Shown here in pieces: positions 31,701 through 42,184 of a DNA stretch of 42,207 bases. The stretch is from Zygnema cylindricum. Lineage: Eukaryota; Streptophyta; Zygnematophyceae; Zygnematales; Zygnemataceae. Each line of letters begins with the position of its first letter. Position 1 is the stretch's first letter. Location: positions 163,019 through 205,225 of the forward strand of contig JBBHKE010002306.1 in NCBI GenBank assembly GCA_037447655.1, written 5' to 3'. The notes below the pieces were generated by a model. The model made no database searches, was not told where the DNA came from, and was given only the letters and a program-made list of their open reading frames with translations. The position numbers were made by a program, and so were the translations under genes.

Positions 31701-34700
31701 ACAAGCGTACATCCTAAGATTTACTTAAGTTGCCTTTTTGTTAGCAAAGAACGATGACGATAAAATATTTGTTTAATCATGGGGTAAATAAACACGAGGT
31801 TAGCCACCTTTGTATAAAGTTACTAACTATTAATTTGCATCATTCAAACCTTGGAAGGTTGCTTGGAATATCTTTAGATACAAGCTTAATTTTAAACAAA
31901 TAATGCCACGCCTTCAATGTGGGAGGTGTTGGTGTTGTATCAATGAAAGCTGGCCTAGTAATCTGGGAGGCAAGACTTTAAGATCATGGCTAAGGTTGCA
32001 CTTACGAAACCTGTTGTCATCCGTCCAAAATGGTTGATAGTCACCGTTGATGAACGGCCAAACCAAGGAATACCTTATTGCAAACTGAGGTTACAGCAAC
32101 GAGAAAATCAGAATCATGACTCACCATATATATATATATATATATATGTATATGTATATATATATCATATGCATACACATGTGTGGAGGAGATATTTAAA
32201 AACATGTAACTTTTGATTTGAAATTGGACATAATTTATAAGGACAAATGTTTACATTTTTTCTTCAAGATTGATCATATTTTCATGGACTTCTTTCCTTC
32301 TTCTTTAAGTTGGAAAAAAGGAGTTATAGCTCGTTGCGGAGGGACGAGGGGAGGCAAAAAAAAAGGGAAGAGGGGGTGCATGCAAACAAAAACGATTGTG
32401 ACTAAGAAAATTGAAAATTGGTATTGGTTTTTTGGATGTTTGAATCCTTTTCAGTTTTTTTACAGTTGATTGGATGCCATGTCACAGAGGTCTATATAAC
32501 GTCCAATTGAGTGGAAGCATTCCATCGTCCATCGGTCAACTGGCATTCCTCCAACTCTTGTAAGACACGTGCGCACTATGGTTGTGTTACGCATCAAATG
32601 TGAACATCAAATAGAAATGTTCTCTAGCAAAAATAATTATTTGCATCGAAGATTGCCAAGATCTTAGTTCGTGATTATTTGAAAGTTGGCATAATTATGT
32701 GAGTTTTTAGTTTATGATAAATTACGTATTGACATGCATTCGACATTTTTGTATTTTTTCGGCATTTTCTATAATTCGTTAGATTTGCCTTTGACATTTT
32801 CCGCGTTTCGCTATTTTTTTGCATTTGAACATTACGTGTATTTCATATGTTTCGTATTTCCACATTTCTTGCATTTTGCCAGTTTTTTTTATTTTTTAGT
32901 TTTCATATTTTAGTAATTTTTACATTTCGACATATTTTGCATTTCTACATTTTTTGAGAGCCGATATGTTCTCAGTTGACATTTTACGCATTTCTACATT
33001 ATCCATTTTTTACGTTTTTTCCATTTTGACATTTTTTGTATTCTGACATTTTTTTTCTATTTTGACATTTTCTACATTTCAACATTTTTTGCATTTCGAC
33101 CCTTGGCACTTTGACATTATGTCTTTTGGTATGTTCTTCATTTTAAAATTTTGTGTTTTGATATTTTATCTAGTTTCCACATTTCTTTTATTTCAAAATA
33201 TTGTGTATTTCGACCCTTTTTGTATTTCGACATTTTTAACATGTCAACATTTTTCGCAATTGGCGGTTTTCATTTTTTGACATTTTTTGTACTTGGCATT
33301 TTATGCATTTCGGCATTTTTTGCATTTCAATATTTTCTCCATTATTGTTATTTTCTGCTTTTTCACATTTTATGTGTTGCAAATTGGACATTTTCAACAT
33401 CTTTTGTCTTGGACATTTTGGATTTTTTTAGATTTTCTATTTTTCTGCATTTTTGCACTTGGACTTTTACATTTTTTGAATTTTGACATTTTTTGGAGAG
33501 GGATGAAGAGAGAGGAGAGAGACGAATGGAGAGGAAAGGGAGAGAGAAAGAGGGAGAGGGAGAGATATAAAGGCAAGAGAGGAGAGGGGAAAGAGGGAGG
33601 GATAATGAGAGAGGGAGGGTGAGAGGGAGAGGATGGAGGGACATTTCTATACTTTGTCATCTTTTGCATTTTGGCATTCTTCATTGGTTTGCAATTTTAT
33701 TTTATGCAACGGAGTGAGATGACAAAAACTATGTGGTAAAGAAACATAGGAATTTGCATTTTTTTCCCTCCAAGTCTTAGCAAATTTTTGCTGATCATGT
33801 TGTTGTTGTATTCTTTGATTTTAGTCATTTGAAACGGAAGAATGTGTGAAGCAAGGGAGAGAAAGAGAATGGGAGGGCGTACAAGAGACAAGATGTAAAA
33901 GACATATTATTATTATTCATACGCACATGTATCGCCTGGGGAGTGATTGATTTTAGTTTTACATGATTTAAAAAGACTTTTTTTTTCATCATTTTTTCAT
34001 CTGTATGTGTTCTTGAGAATTGGTTATGTTGATAACCTATATATATATTTTTTCAATAAAAATCGAAAATTAGGTGATTAATTCTAGTGATGTGGAGGGG
34101 AAGAGGGAGGGGGGAAAAGGAGGTGCACGCAAACAAATACCATAAAATTGTATTTTGATATTGTTTTTCTTCCCTTGACTGAGTTCTTTTTAGTTTTTTC
34201 TATGATCGGTTTTACGGATGCTGTATCACAGAGTTCTATCCTACAACCAATTGGGTGGAAGCATTCCATCATCTATCGGTCAACTGACATCCCTTCAATA
34301 CTTGTAAGGCACATGATGGTTAAATGACAATTGTCCATAAGTAAAACTAATAAAAGAAAATCTAACGTTTATAGTAGAAATTTGGATTGAAAACTTTAAT
34401 GTGTTATTTTCCTTCTATGTTTTGATGGGTTTTTTCTGGTTGGTTTGCATTTTTTTTGTGCAATGGAAAGAGGGGGCCAAGGAGCCTGGCAAAGTACATG
34501 TGGTGTGGAAATATTGCAATTGATAATTGTTTCTTTTTCATTCAATTCTTTGCATTTTTTCTTTTTTCTTAGTTTTGTCAGTCTTCTTTTTGTTGTATTT
34601 TTTTGGTTTAGTCATTTGAAATGGAACAATTTGTGTGAAGCAAGAGAGGAAAACCGAATTGGAAAGGGTGAAAGGGATAAGATATAATATAAAGTATACA

Positions 34701-37700
34701 TAGATATAATGTGTATATACATTCATATTACATATTTAATTATATATATTCATTGTTTATATGCAGATGCTTACAAATGTGTACACTATGTATATACATA
34801 TGTTTGAATGTGATATATTTGACCCAATTAACGCCATTCAACTTCATTCAATTCCATTTGACTCCATTAGACTCCATAAACTCCACGCAAATCCATTTTC
34901 ATTTTATCAACTCCATTTGACTCAATTTGAATCTATTAGACTCCATTCAACTTCATTCAACTCTTTGACTCTTTGGGACTCCATTTGATTCCATTCAACC
35001 CCATTCAGCTCCACTTGAATCCTTTCGAATTTATTCAACTCTATTTAACTTCATTCAATTATCTTCAACTCCGTTTGACTTCGTTAAACTCCATTCAACT
35101 CCAAACAACTCCATTGACCTTCACATAACCCCAAGTGACTCCATTGGCATTTTTTTGAAACTCAACGTAATTTCTTAAGATTTTTTTTTTGTTTTATCAT
35201 TTCTTTTTTAATCCAGACATGTTGTTGAACAACTAATATTGATTACATGTATATTTTCAATAAAACTAAAAACGGATGACGAATCATATCTAAAAGGGGG
35301 AGAGGGGGGAAAGAGGGGTTGGTGTACAGGTAATCAAATGCGATTGTGTGAGGGAAAATTGTAATATTTGTTTTTTTTCTGTTTTTGTTATGATTGATTT
35401 TGTGGGCACCCGTTGTCACAGAGCTGTAGATAACAACCAGTTGAGTGGAAGCATTCCATCGTCCATCGGTCAACTGGCATTCCTCCAACTCTTGTAAGAC
35501 ACATGACACTTAGGTTTTTTTATGCATCAAAAGTGTGTTCTAAATGAAAATGGTTGTTGCAAAAACTAGTTCACGGCATTGAAGTTTGTCAAAGGCGATT
35601 TTTTTTCATTTGTTGTTTGGTTATTATATAAAAAAATATAATAATAGAAATTCAAGTGACTTGATGGTGGGAAATGGAAGAGAGCGGAGGCGGTTGGGGT
35701 GGAGGGGGAGAGGGTGTGAGGGGATCACGATTAAAATAGATGTGGATTGGAAACTTGCCTTCCGCAAATGTGTAATTTTCCTTTTATTTATTAGTGGGGT
35801 TTTTGGTATTTGATTTTTGGTTTACGGGTTATTTTTTTTATGCTGTAGAGGAAAGCGGAGGGTGCTTGATAAAAGCCATGTGGTGTGAACTGATTTTCGG
35901 TTTGTTGTGTTATTTTTTGGTATTTATTTTTTTCAACATTTTCCTTTTTATTGGCTTTTGTACAATTATTATCCTTATTGTTCTCATTATAAATCATTTT
36001 TTTTTTATTATTCAGTTTTTCATTTCAAAAAGGCATGTTTAGGTTTCAAAATGTTTATTTGTAACTATCTATCGATTGTTTAATTGGGATCATAAAAATA
36101 ATATTAACAATAATTTTGATAATCCTAGCCAGAATGAGGATTAAACTAAGAATGAATAACTATAAGAGCAAAAATGGTGATAATAATGCTATTAGTAATT
36201 ATTAAAAATTACCTTAAAAAAACTCTCCAAATATGGAATAGTAAATAATAATACTAGCTAATAATAAATTATAGTAATAATAGAATAATGATAATAATAA
36301 ACTTTAAAAAACAGCAACAATGATTAATTATTAATCAGAATATTAATTGATACTAACAATGGATAATAAATAATAAAAAAATACACAATATTAATGATAT
36401 AGAGTAAAAAAGATGATAAATATTAACAACAGGTGTTAGCTCCTCAAAAATGACATCGTAATGTTTAATGAGGAGCAAAGGAAAGAAAAACATATGTGTC
36501 ACCTTTTCTCAGCGACATTTGAGTTTTTTTTTATGGGAAGCTATATTTTCCTTTTGTAATGTTAAACTGTCTTCTTTTTTGTTTATATTTGAAAATTTTG
36601 AGCTTTGCAGTTGTATGGCTTGATAGAGGTGAGAGAATTGAGATTGGAATCAATCTGAAATGGAAACGTCACATTTAACTATTGTGTTTTTGTTTCCTAA
36701 TATTTTATATTGGGTTTTGATCCTTCATTGGTTGTGGGTTATTATATTTTTGTGATTTAGCAATATAGGAGTGGGGAGGAGTGGATTTTGAAATAAGCCA
36801 TGTTGTTGGTATTCTGCATTTTTTTTCTCCATTTCATAGCGTGTTTATTCTGTTTTTATTGGTTTTACATATTTTGATTTATTTGTTTATTTTAGATAAT
36901 TACTACCTGTCAAAAGTGTGCACCAATGCTGATGGTTTGTTCCAAAATAATTATACCACATTTTATTTTCGAACGAGTACAATTCTCCAACAGATAATTC
37001 TTTTTGACGCCATAAATGAAAAGTATATTGTTTTGCTTCACTTTTATTTTAACTTAAATTGGATTTCATCATTTTAAACAATCATTTCAGGTGTTTTCAG
37101 GATTTTTTATATTTACAAGGCAGCAAATCAAGAATTGAGATTTAAAAAAACACAAGTGTTTCAAAAATGGCCATAAGAAACAGAAAATCTCGGTTATAAA
37201 CACAGTTTATATTCTTAATAAGAATTCCACTGACCGGTCTTAGTGTCAAATGAGTTTTCCATGTGTACTAGACTTATTTCTACAAGCAAAAAGAATATTC
37301 AAATTTTTCGATATGAAAGGTTCAGTCTCTGTATCGTTTGTACGCGTTCTTGTACATGAAATAAGGTTGATGCCTTACTAAAAATCGTTATTTTATAGAC
37401 GTGTTATTATGGGTAATTACGGCTTGCCGAGTAATTTTGTTTTTACAATGGTGAACCATATCTACAGTTATATTAATGGCAATTACTTCACCGGGCCGGT
37501 TACCACAGTCAACGGGCACCCAAATTGCGACGAGTTACGAACCAATTGCCTATTTGGCTCAAGCCTCCCGACCGGGTGCTCTTCCAACGATCAACGAAGT
37601 GAAAGCGAGTGTGAAGCGTTTTGCAATGCGATCCAACCAGGAGGCCCTTGTGGGGGAGGCGGTATGTTTGTACAAAGCTTAAGGAACCTAATGAGCACAA

Positions 37701-40700
37701 GCTATGCATCAAAATCCTTGCATTTGTACACTATTATCTTCTTACCTCACTTACCTCATGCATACATAGAAATAACGTCTTTCCTTTTCTTTCTCCCTTT
37801 TCTTCTTCATAGATCACCCAACAATATTTTTTTCCATGGAAAGCTGTCATACCATCCTACACCTCTTTTTTTCTATCTTTTCCCGCAACATGTTTTTAAT
37901 CTTTCCTTCCAACATTTAGAGCTTCTCGCTCTGCCTTTCCCCGCCAATCTATCTAAATTTCTCATAAGATCCTGTATTTTCACTTTCTTTCAAATTTACA
38001 ATGTCCATCTTTTGCTGTATTCCTCTCATCTTTTCTCCCATTTAGATTTTTTACTTCCAGTCCATCCAATTCCCACCTGTGTATTCACAATGTACATGGA
38101 TTGCCATCTTTCCAAAATTCTTGTACATGTCATGACTCCTTTAGACCTTTTTTATACTTTGATTGTTTATACTCGCTTTTGAGTTTTGTGTAAGTGCCAA
38201 ATAAAAATGAAGTTTCAATTTAATGTCGTTTATACTAATTTTGACGAGCATATTAATGATGTCAGTAAAGAAAACTAAAGTTTTTACAACAATTTCCCCC
38301 CGCTTGTTTGTGCTTTCAGTGTATCCACCACCTCCCAGTCCATCAGCAAGTCCTCCGCCCTTGCCTCCCCCTTCTCCGCCATCCAAAAGCCCACCTCCCT
38401 CTACTCCACCCAGTCCACCTCGTTCTCCTCCACCCAGTCCACCTCCTCTTCCACCAAGTCCACCTCCTTTTCCTCCACCAATTCCACCTTTTTCCCCTCC
38501 ACCAAATCCACCTCCTTCTCCTCCGCCATCTCCACCTCCATCTCCTCCTCCCCGTCCACCTCCCTCTCCTCCTCCATCGCCTCCTCCTCCCCCTCCATCA
38601 CCATCCCCTCCACCATCACCCCCTGTTCCCCCACCTCCACCAAGTCCTCCACCATCTCCTCCCCCCCCTCCACCTTCCCCTCGTCCTCCTCCTAGTCCCC
38701 CGCCCTCTCCCCCTCCCCCTCCTATCCTCTTCTCCGTTTCGGGTTTCTCTCCGCCTTCTATCTTCACTAGTGGAGGACCCATCACCATAATTGGTAGTGG
38801 ATTTTATTCCACTACAACTTATATGTGTCTTGCGAATAGGGTACAACTAAGACAAGCGACTTTTGTTTCTTTCAACTCTCTTATATGCAATTTTACAAGC
38901 GGAATAGCCGGAAATTCCGTTACCGTTGGAATTTCGGCACTTTTTCAAGGGCAGAGGTATGAGATATTTGCTTCTAACCGCTTAAAGTATTATGGACCTT
39001 GTCCCGGAACTCCTTCCTGTTCTGGAAAAGGAGTTTGTAGTGCCGGAGTTTGTATTTGTTCCCCAACGTTCTACTCGGACGATTGTAGTGTTCAATTATT
39101 TCCTCCACGTATTTCCACATTAGGGATTCCTGGAAAGGACACCACTATTACTGTGTCATCTGGCTCAAATTATACCATTTCCCCAAAAGTAGAAAGTGGG
39201 ACAGCTCCTATTCAATGGAGACTTAATTCTGCTCCGTTAGGAATGTCAATCAATGATTTGACAGGCGTTATTTCTTGGATGGTTGTAGCCAGCACAGGAC
39301 AAGCTGTACCTGTTGTACTTGTTGCGGTAAATACCGTAGGATCGGATGTTTACACGTGGCAAGTTGTGGTTCCACTTCCCTACACAGCTACGGTAAGGAT
39401 CCAAGGCACAACTCGTCTTTTTCCGAATGCTCAAAAGATTTCGTTTCTCGGTACAGCTTCTCCAGTCTCACCACTTCGCACAGTGCCGATCGGATCACCA
39501 GTAAACATTTTTATAACTTCATCAAACAACGAACTACAAAATGTGATCTCAACGATCACTACAGATACAAACGGAAAATTTCAAGGGAATGTCGACCCTA
39601 TTTCAACAATGGCAGGAACATTTAATGTCTTTTCCGGACACCCGAGTGATTTGACTTACCCTGCACGAAATAGTGTTCCGCAAGACACCTTTAATTTTCT
39701 AGGCTTGTTTGCCAAATTCGCCTCTCCAACTGTCCAGTACGAAGGATCCGGGCTTCTTCTGAAGATTCCAACTAATTTCACTTCGGTTATATCAAGTTTT
39801 GCCACCATCATAAACACTGCAGGTTTGGACGTGACAGGTGTCACAGTTACTGTGAGAATGCCTCAAGGGTCTGGAATTCTAGCCACAGCCTCCATTGAAA
39901 AACCCTCATTGGCAGCAGGTGAATCAACAAATGTTAATTTCACATTAATTCCTGGTCAAACTTCACAATCCTTGGGTCCCCAAGCGACAACTCTATTTTT
40001 CAGTTCTATTGAGGGTACAAACGCCTCTCTCTCTTTTTCGGTGAAAGTCGAGGCCCCTTCTCTCCAAGTGTCTGCGAGTCCTTTGTATCTATCTGGCTCT
40101 GGTGTCGCTGGTACAGTGTTAACTTTTGACGTCTCCATTTCCAATGTCGCTTTACTCGGGTATTCACCAATTATTCCACTTACTATTACTCCCACAAGTT
40201 CCATTTTCACTCTCGCCACACCTTCACCTCTCGCACCCATTCCATCCGGAGGTGTGACATCTGTCACAGTCCTTGGAGCAATCCCAGAAACTGCTCAGCC
40301 TGGCCGCGTTTTTGCGGCTTTCCTCAATGTGGGCTCCGGTGTCCTATCTTTCCAAATTCCACTCCAAATTACGGTTGTAACTAACTCGACCCCAGGAAGT
40401 TCGGTTTTTATTGTTCAAGTTCAGGATGAGTATACTTATTTTGCTGACGGCTTACCCTTATTGGCTGGAGCCACTATCTCCCTCACAGATTCTGACGGGA
40501 AAGTAACTGCGAGTCAGGTTTCACCTTCTAATGGGACAGTGACGTTTACGGGGTTTGCTAATGGGCTTTATATTATTAAAGGGTCCGCGCCTAATCATGG
40601 AACAGCCTCCAAGGTATGTGTGGATGTTAAGCTTTTTTTCCACCCTTCTCTATTATCTATATCTCTTTCACTCACTATCTTTCTTTCCACTACACTATTT

Positions 40701-42184
40701 CTGTATATCATTGGAGTTGTGAACCAAGAAAGTTGACCTTGTGATATACACAGAACACGGGATTTTGAAATATTGTGTATTTTGTCAGGGCTAAATAGAA
40801 GAGACTAGTGATCCAACGAAGTAAGAAAGTCTTTATTATGTGAAGTATGAAGAAAGCTGTTGAGCTTGAAAGCTGAAATTTAAAAAAAATAGTTTTCGAG
40901 TAGTTCCAAGAAACTAAATCCAAGACATTATACTCTTACAAATTAATTAAGAAAAAAATCAAATAAAATGTGATTGGGCTCGTAAATGGGTTCACATTGA
41001 GCACTAGCAAAGTGGAAAAGGGTAAGAGAAAAGCGTGTAATGGAGATGGAGATGAAGCGAACTGGAGGGGAAATAATGTGGATAAGTGGAGACTGGGTAG
41101 AGAGGGGAGAGAGAAAGAAGGGGAGAGAATAAGAATATTAGTGAGAGGGGAGAAATGGAAATCGGGAGTGTTGAAGCGGAGATTGGACTCATTCTGGTGG
41201 AATATTTAATTTATTCCAAGAAAATTGGCTTATGATGTTTTGTAGGTGAAATATGCGGATGGGTCTACTCAAATCGTCCCTTTATTTTTAAAACGTCAAC
41301 TGGTTACTGTTTCTTTTACTGCGGTTCCTACCACGTTTGTGGAGGAGGACACAATCACACTCACCTTGGCCTTCTCTACTAGGTAGAAAAGTGTGAATTT
41401 TATCACCACCTCTCTTGAATAGTTTGTGTTACCGGTTTTTTTCGTTTAAAGAAACAATGTGATTGAATGACCCAAAATGACGAGAATCAAAGGTTGCATT
41501 ATTTTGCAAAGTGACATAATTATTGTGTTTTGTCGTTTTTGTGAAACAGAGTGCCAGCTCCAGTGGTGGTAGTTGAGCCCTCTTACCTTTCCTACGAATA
41601 CGTTATGGCAAACCCAAGAATTGTGTACAATGTCACAAATGTAGGACTTATTGCCGGTAAGTCTTGTGGACTTCAATCTTATTTTATTTTTCTAAAAGAT
41701 GGAAAGAAATAGTTTGGTTCATGCTTTGAAAATGTTGTGTCACACCGTTTGCATGCTTTATAGTGTACCTTATGCCATTATTAACATACACTGTCATTAT
41801 TGAAGATAACTAAAATTTTGACATAATTTTTTTTCTCTGTTCGTTTACTGCAAAAGTATAATTTACACGCCCACCTGTTTCTATGTGCCCGATTTCTCTG
41901 GCCTTTTCAAGTTTAAAACATAAAACGTGTGAACTTTGACAATTTTTCTATTTCTAAGCAATTATTTTATCTTGTAGACTTTAGTAAACCTGACTTTTGA
42001 TATGCTGACCTTGAATTTTTTACTGTCTTTTTACAGCCACAAACACGGAACTGTTGCTTCCAAAGGATAACCCAAATTTTGTATTTGTCCCCGAAAAAGA
42101 TGCAAATATTGGAACTCTTCCCGCTTTAACAAGTGTCCTTATTCCAGTGCGAGCCACTCCAAGAAGTCAGTTGCAACGTAGCAG
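25686..42184 (+). CDS. Large secreted LRR / proline-rich / IPT-TIG / EGF mosaic surface protein (partial, continues past window)
   Basis: Eleven exons join in consistent phase into about 1158 residues without a stop. Order: signal peptide (about 1-20, ending ALA), LRR N-terminal cap with CDDSGRV (33-79), four 24-residue plant-type LRRs (80-175), an LRR-like then Cys-rich segment (176-263), a Ser-Pro block (265-398), IPT/TIG-like domain (399-489), EGF-like module with six Cys (491-519), a cadherin/He_PIG-like Ig fold (about 520-612, ...GVISW...), then beta-rich repeats with many N-glycosylation sequons. Secretion is supported by the signal peptide and sequons; no membrane segment is visible yet. 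LRR plus Ser-Pro block recalls plant LRR-extensins that link signalling to the wall; TIG, EGF and Ig folds are adhesion modules. The combined architecture is one I do not recognise as a named family. Ligand and function unknown. Confidence 0.85.
25914..26055 (+). CDS. Exon 2: LRR N-terminal cap
   Basis: Acceptor TTCTGCAG, donor ATGTGAGT. Encodes KSALEAVKAAI..., then FGWRFAPFTCDDSGRVAS, the usual LRRNT layout of plant LRR proteins (helix, W, C, then GRV leading into the first beta strand). Ends in phase 2, as all following LRR exons do. Confidence 0.85.
26066..26505 (+). repeat. Intronic minisatellite (about 65-110-bp units with inner 12-bp repeats)
   Basis: Six unit heads GTGTGCACTCTTTNNTGCGA at about 26072, 26137, 26222, 26298, 26409 and 26484, each followed by AATCCGCTATGAATT and a variable number of ATTTCGCACTGA subunits. 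It lies in intron 2 of the mosaic gene. Open frames across it, on both strands, reflect the repeat. Confidence 0.75.
26506..27023 (+). other. Rest of intron 2
   Basis: Purine-rich on the plus strand, with GGGGAGG-type runs around 26700-26970. No exon or gene seen. Confidence 0.5.
27024..27095 (+). CDS. Exon 3: first LRR, 72 nt
   Basis: Acceptor TTGCAG, donor GTGAGT. Exactly 72 nt, phase 2 to phase 2, encoding one 24-residue repeat (AIYNAGLGGSIAPEIGNLTG + LNF). The GSIxPEIGNLTxL pattern is plant-specific LRR. It is more diverged from the later three exons than they are from each other. Confidence 0.85.
27555..32030 (+). pseudogene. Decayed Ty1/copia retrotransposon inside intron 3
   Basis: In gene orientation, remains of copia coding sequence lie in order across several frames and many stops: a PBS-like TGGTATC at 27555 two bases after a CA, Gag near 28090-28640 (NMWKMYFKAQTVLWHLWTVV), a zinc knuckle at about 28782-28830 (CFHCNELDHMSASC), protease/pre-integrase (29190-29720, SNLISVPQI), integrase core (30000-30200, SFHRFSWVILL, then GLCRKHAIRH), integrase C-terminus (30450-30620, LLGYRFKRNLYRAYDL), and RT start (30960-31150) with IDVEVAFLHREL-like sequence near 31375-31410. 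Integrase before RT is the copia order. No intact frame. LTRs not identified. It explains the 5.4-kb length of intron 3. Confidence 0.8.
32125..32170. repeat. TA-rich microsatellite
   Basis: (TA)n with a few GTA interruptions, in intron 3 some 320 bases before exon 4. Confidence 0.8.
32488..32559 (+). CDS. Exon 4: second LRR, 72 nt
   Basis: Acceptor GTCACAG, donor GTAAGA. Encodes GLYNVQLSGSIPSSIGQLAF + LQL. The last 53 nt plus the first 9 nt of the intron are identical to exon 6. Confidence 0.88.
32560..34231 (+). other. Intron 4 with ACATTTT minisatellite and polypurine tract
   Basis: About 32735-33490 is a degenerate array of TTTGACATTTTTTGCATTTC-like 12-13-bp units (T-rich). 33495-33645 is almost pure purine (GAGAGGGAGA type) and could form triplex DNA. 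33765-33900 and 34080-34200 match blocks of introns 3, 5 and 6, so this intron is part of a duplicated exon-intron unit. Confidence 0.7.
34232..34303 (+). CDS. Exon 5: third LRR, 72 nt
   Basis: Acceptor ATCACAG, donor GTAAGG. Encodes VLSYNQLGGSIPSSIGQLTS + LQY. Diverged from exons 4 and 6 at scattered sites but the same length and phase. Confidence 0.88.
34304..35421 (+). other. Intron 5 with ACTCCATT-type tandem repeat
   Basis: 34545-34690 matches 33760-33900 of intron 4 (TTTAGTCATTTGAAA, GTGTGAAGCAAG). 34825-35150 is a degenerate 10-12-bp array of ACTCCATTCA/ACTCCATTTG units. The final 150 bases, with a purine block and a T-rich tract before the acceptor, resemble the ends of introns 3 and 4. 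Confidence 0.65.
35422..35493 (+). CDS. Exon 6: fourth LRR, 72 nt
   Basis: Acceptor GTCACAG, donor GTAAGA. Encodes AVDNNQLSGSIPSSIGQLAF + LQL. Differs from exon 4 only in the first 19 nt, which code the exposed face of the beta strand. Confidence 0.88.
35494..37398 (+). other. Intron 6
   Basis: The start resembles the start of intron 4 (GTAAGACAC, then GCATCAAA, GCAAAAA). 35780-35900 resembles 34430-34510 of intron 5. About 36050-36430 is AATAAT-rich. LRR-like words (DNYYLS near 36895) are present but out of phase. No exon called. Confidence 0.55.
37399..37661 (+). CDS. Exon 7: last LRR-like turn and Cys-rich linker
   Basis: Acceptor TTTTATAG in the expected phase 2, donor GTATGT. Starts RVIMGNYGLPSNF..., followed by INGNYFTGPV, so it continues the LRR solenoid in altered form. 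Then a Cys-rich stretch (NCDELRTNC..., GCSS, ECEAFCNAI, GGPC) that may cap the solenoid before the proline block. Ends in phase 1, joining to GTG-TAT of exon 8. Confidence 0.75.
37662..38319 (+). other. Intron 7
   Basis: GTATGT donor, TGCTTTCAG acceptor, C/T-rich plus strand in its middle. No gene seen. Confidence 0.65.
38320..40613 (+). CDS. Exon 8: Ser-Pro block, IPT/TIG, EGF, Ig-like repeats
   Basis: Acceptor TGCTTTCAG, donor AAG|GTATGT, 2294 nt with no stop. 38322-38723: about 134 residues of SPPPSPPPP-type sequence, a hydroxyproline-rich rod as in green-algal and plant wall proteins. 38724-38998: SVSGFSPPSIFTSGGPITI...GSGF, a TIG-type fold. 39000-39086: CPGTPSCSGKGVCSAGVCIC...C, EGF-like (spacing 5-5-4-1-8). 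About 39090-39380: He_PIG/cadherin-like (APIQWRLN...LGMSINDLTGVISW). The remainder is beta-rich with a late segment (VQDEYTYFADGLPLLAGA...) resembling a carboxypeptidase-regulatory-like fold. Confidence 0.9.
40614..41245 (+). other. Intron 8
   Basis: GTATGT donor, TTTTGTAG acceptor. Contains a purine-rich block (about 41090-41170). No other exon fits the phase. Confidence 0.65.
41246..41382 (+). CDS. Exon 9 of the mosaic gene
   Basis: Acceptor TTTTGTAG in phase 0, donor AG|GTAGAA. Encodes VKYADGSTQIVPLFLKRQLV...FVEEDTITLTLAF. Beta-rich, same style as the end of exon 8. Phase-compatible on both sides. Confidence 0.78.
41550..41656 (+). CDS. Exon 10 of the mosaic gene
   Basis: Acceptor GTGAAACAG, donor GTAAGT. 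Encodes VPAPVVVVEPSYLSYEYVM...NVTNVGLIA with an N-glycosylation sequon. Confidence 0.8.
41657..42036 (+). other. Intron 10
   Basis: GTAAGT donor, TTTTTACAG acceptor, AT-rich, no feature seen. Confidence 0.7.
42037..42184 (+). CDS. Exon 11 of the mosaic gene (gene continues)
   Basis: Acceptor TTTTTACAG, preceded by a branch-like TGCTGAC, donor GTAAAT. Encodes ATNTELLLPKDNPNFVFVP...LIPVRATPRSQLQRS. No stop codon, so further exons lie past the right edge. Confidence 0.78.

Noticed and set aside
33062-33684. Overlapping Phe-rich and Pro/Ser-rich frames on both strands
   Set aside because: They follow the T-rich minisatellite and the polypurine tract in intron 4.
36880-36960. Possible further LRR exon (reads DNYYLSKV after TTTTAG)
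   Set aside because: The acceptor gives the wrong phase; in the phase 2 needed, the second codon would be TAA. No 72-nt unit follows.
38141-38788. 215-codon glycine-rich minus-strand frame (GGGGG-type)
   Set aside because: It is the exact antisense of the Ser-Pro block of exon 8; low-complexity CCTCC repeats leave several frames open. No independent coding signal.
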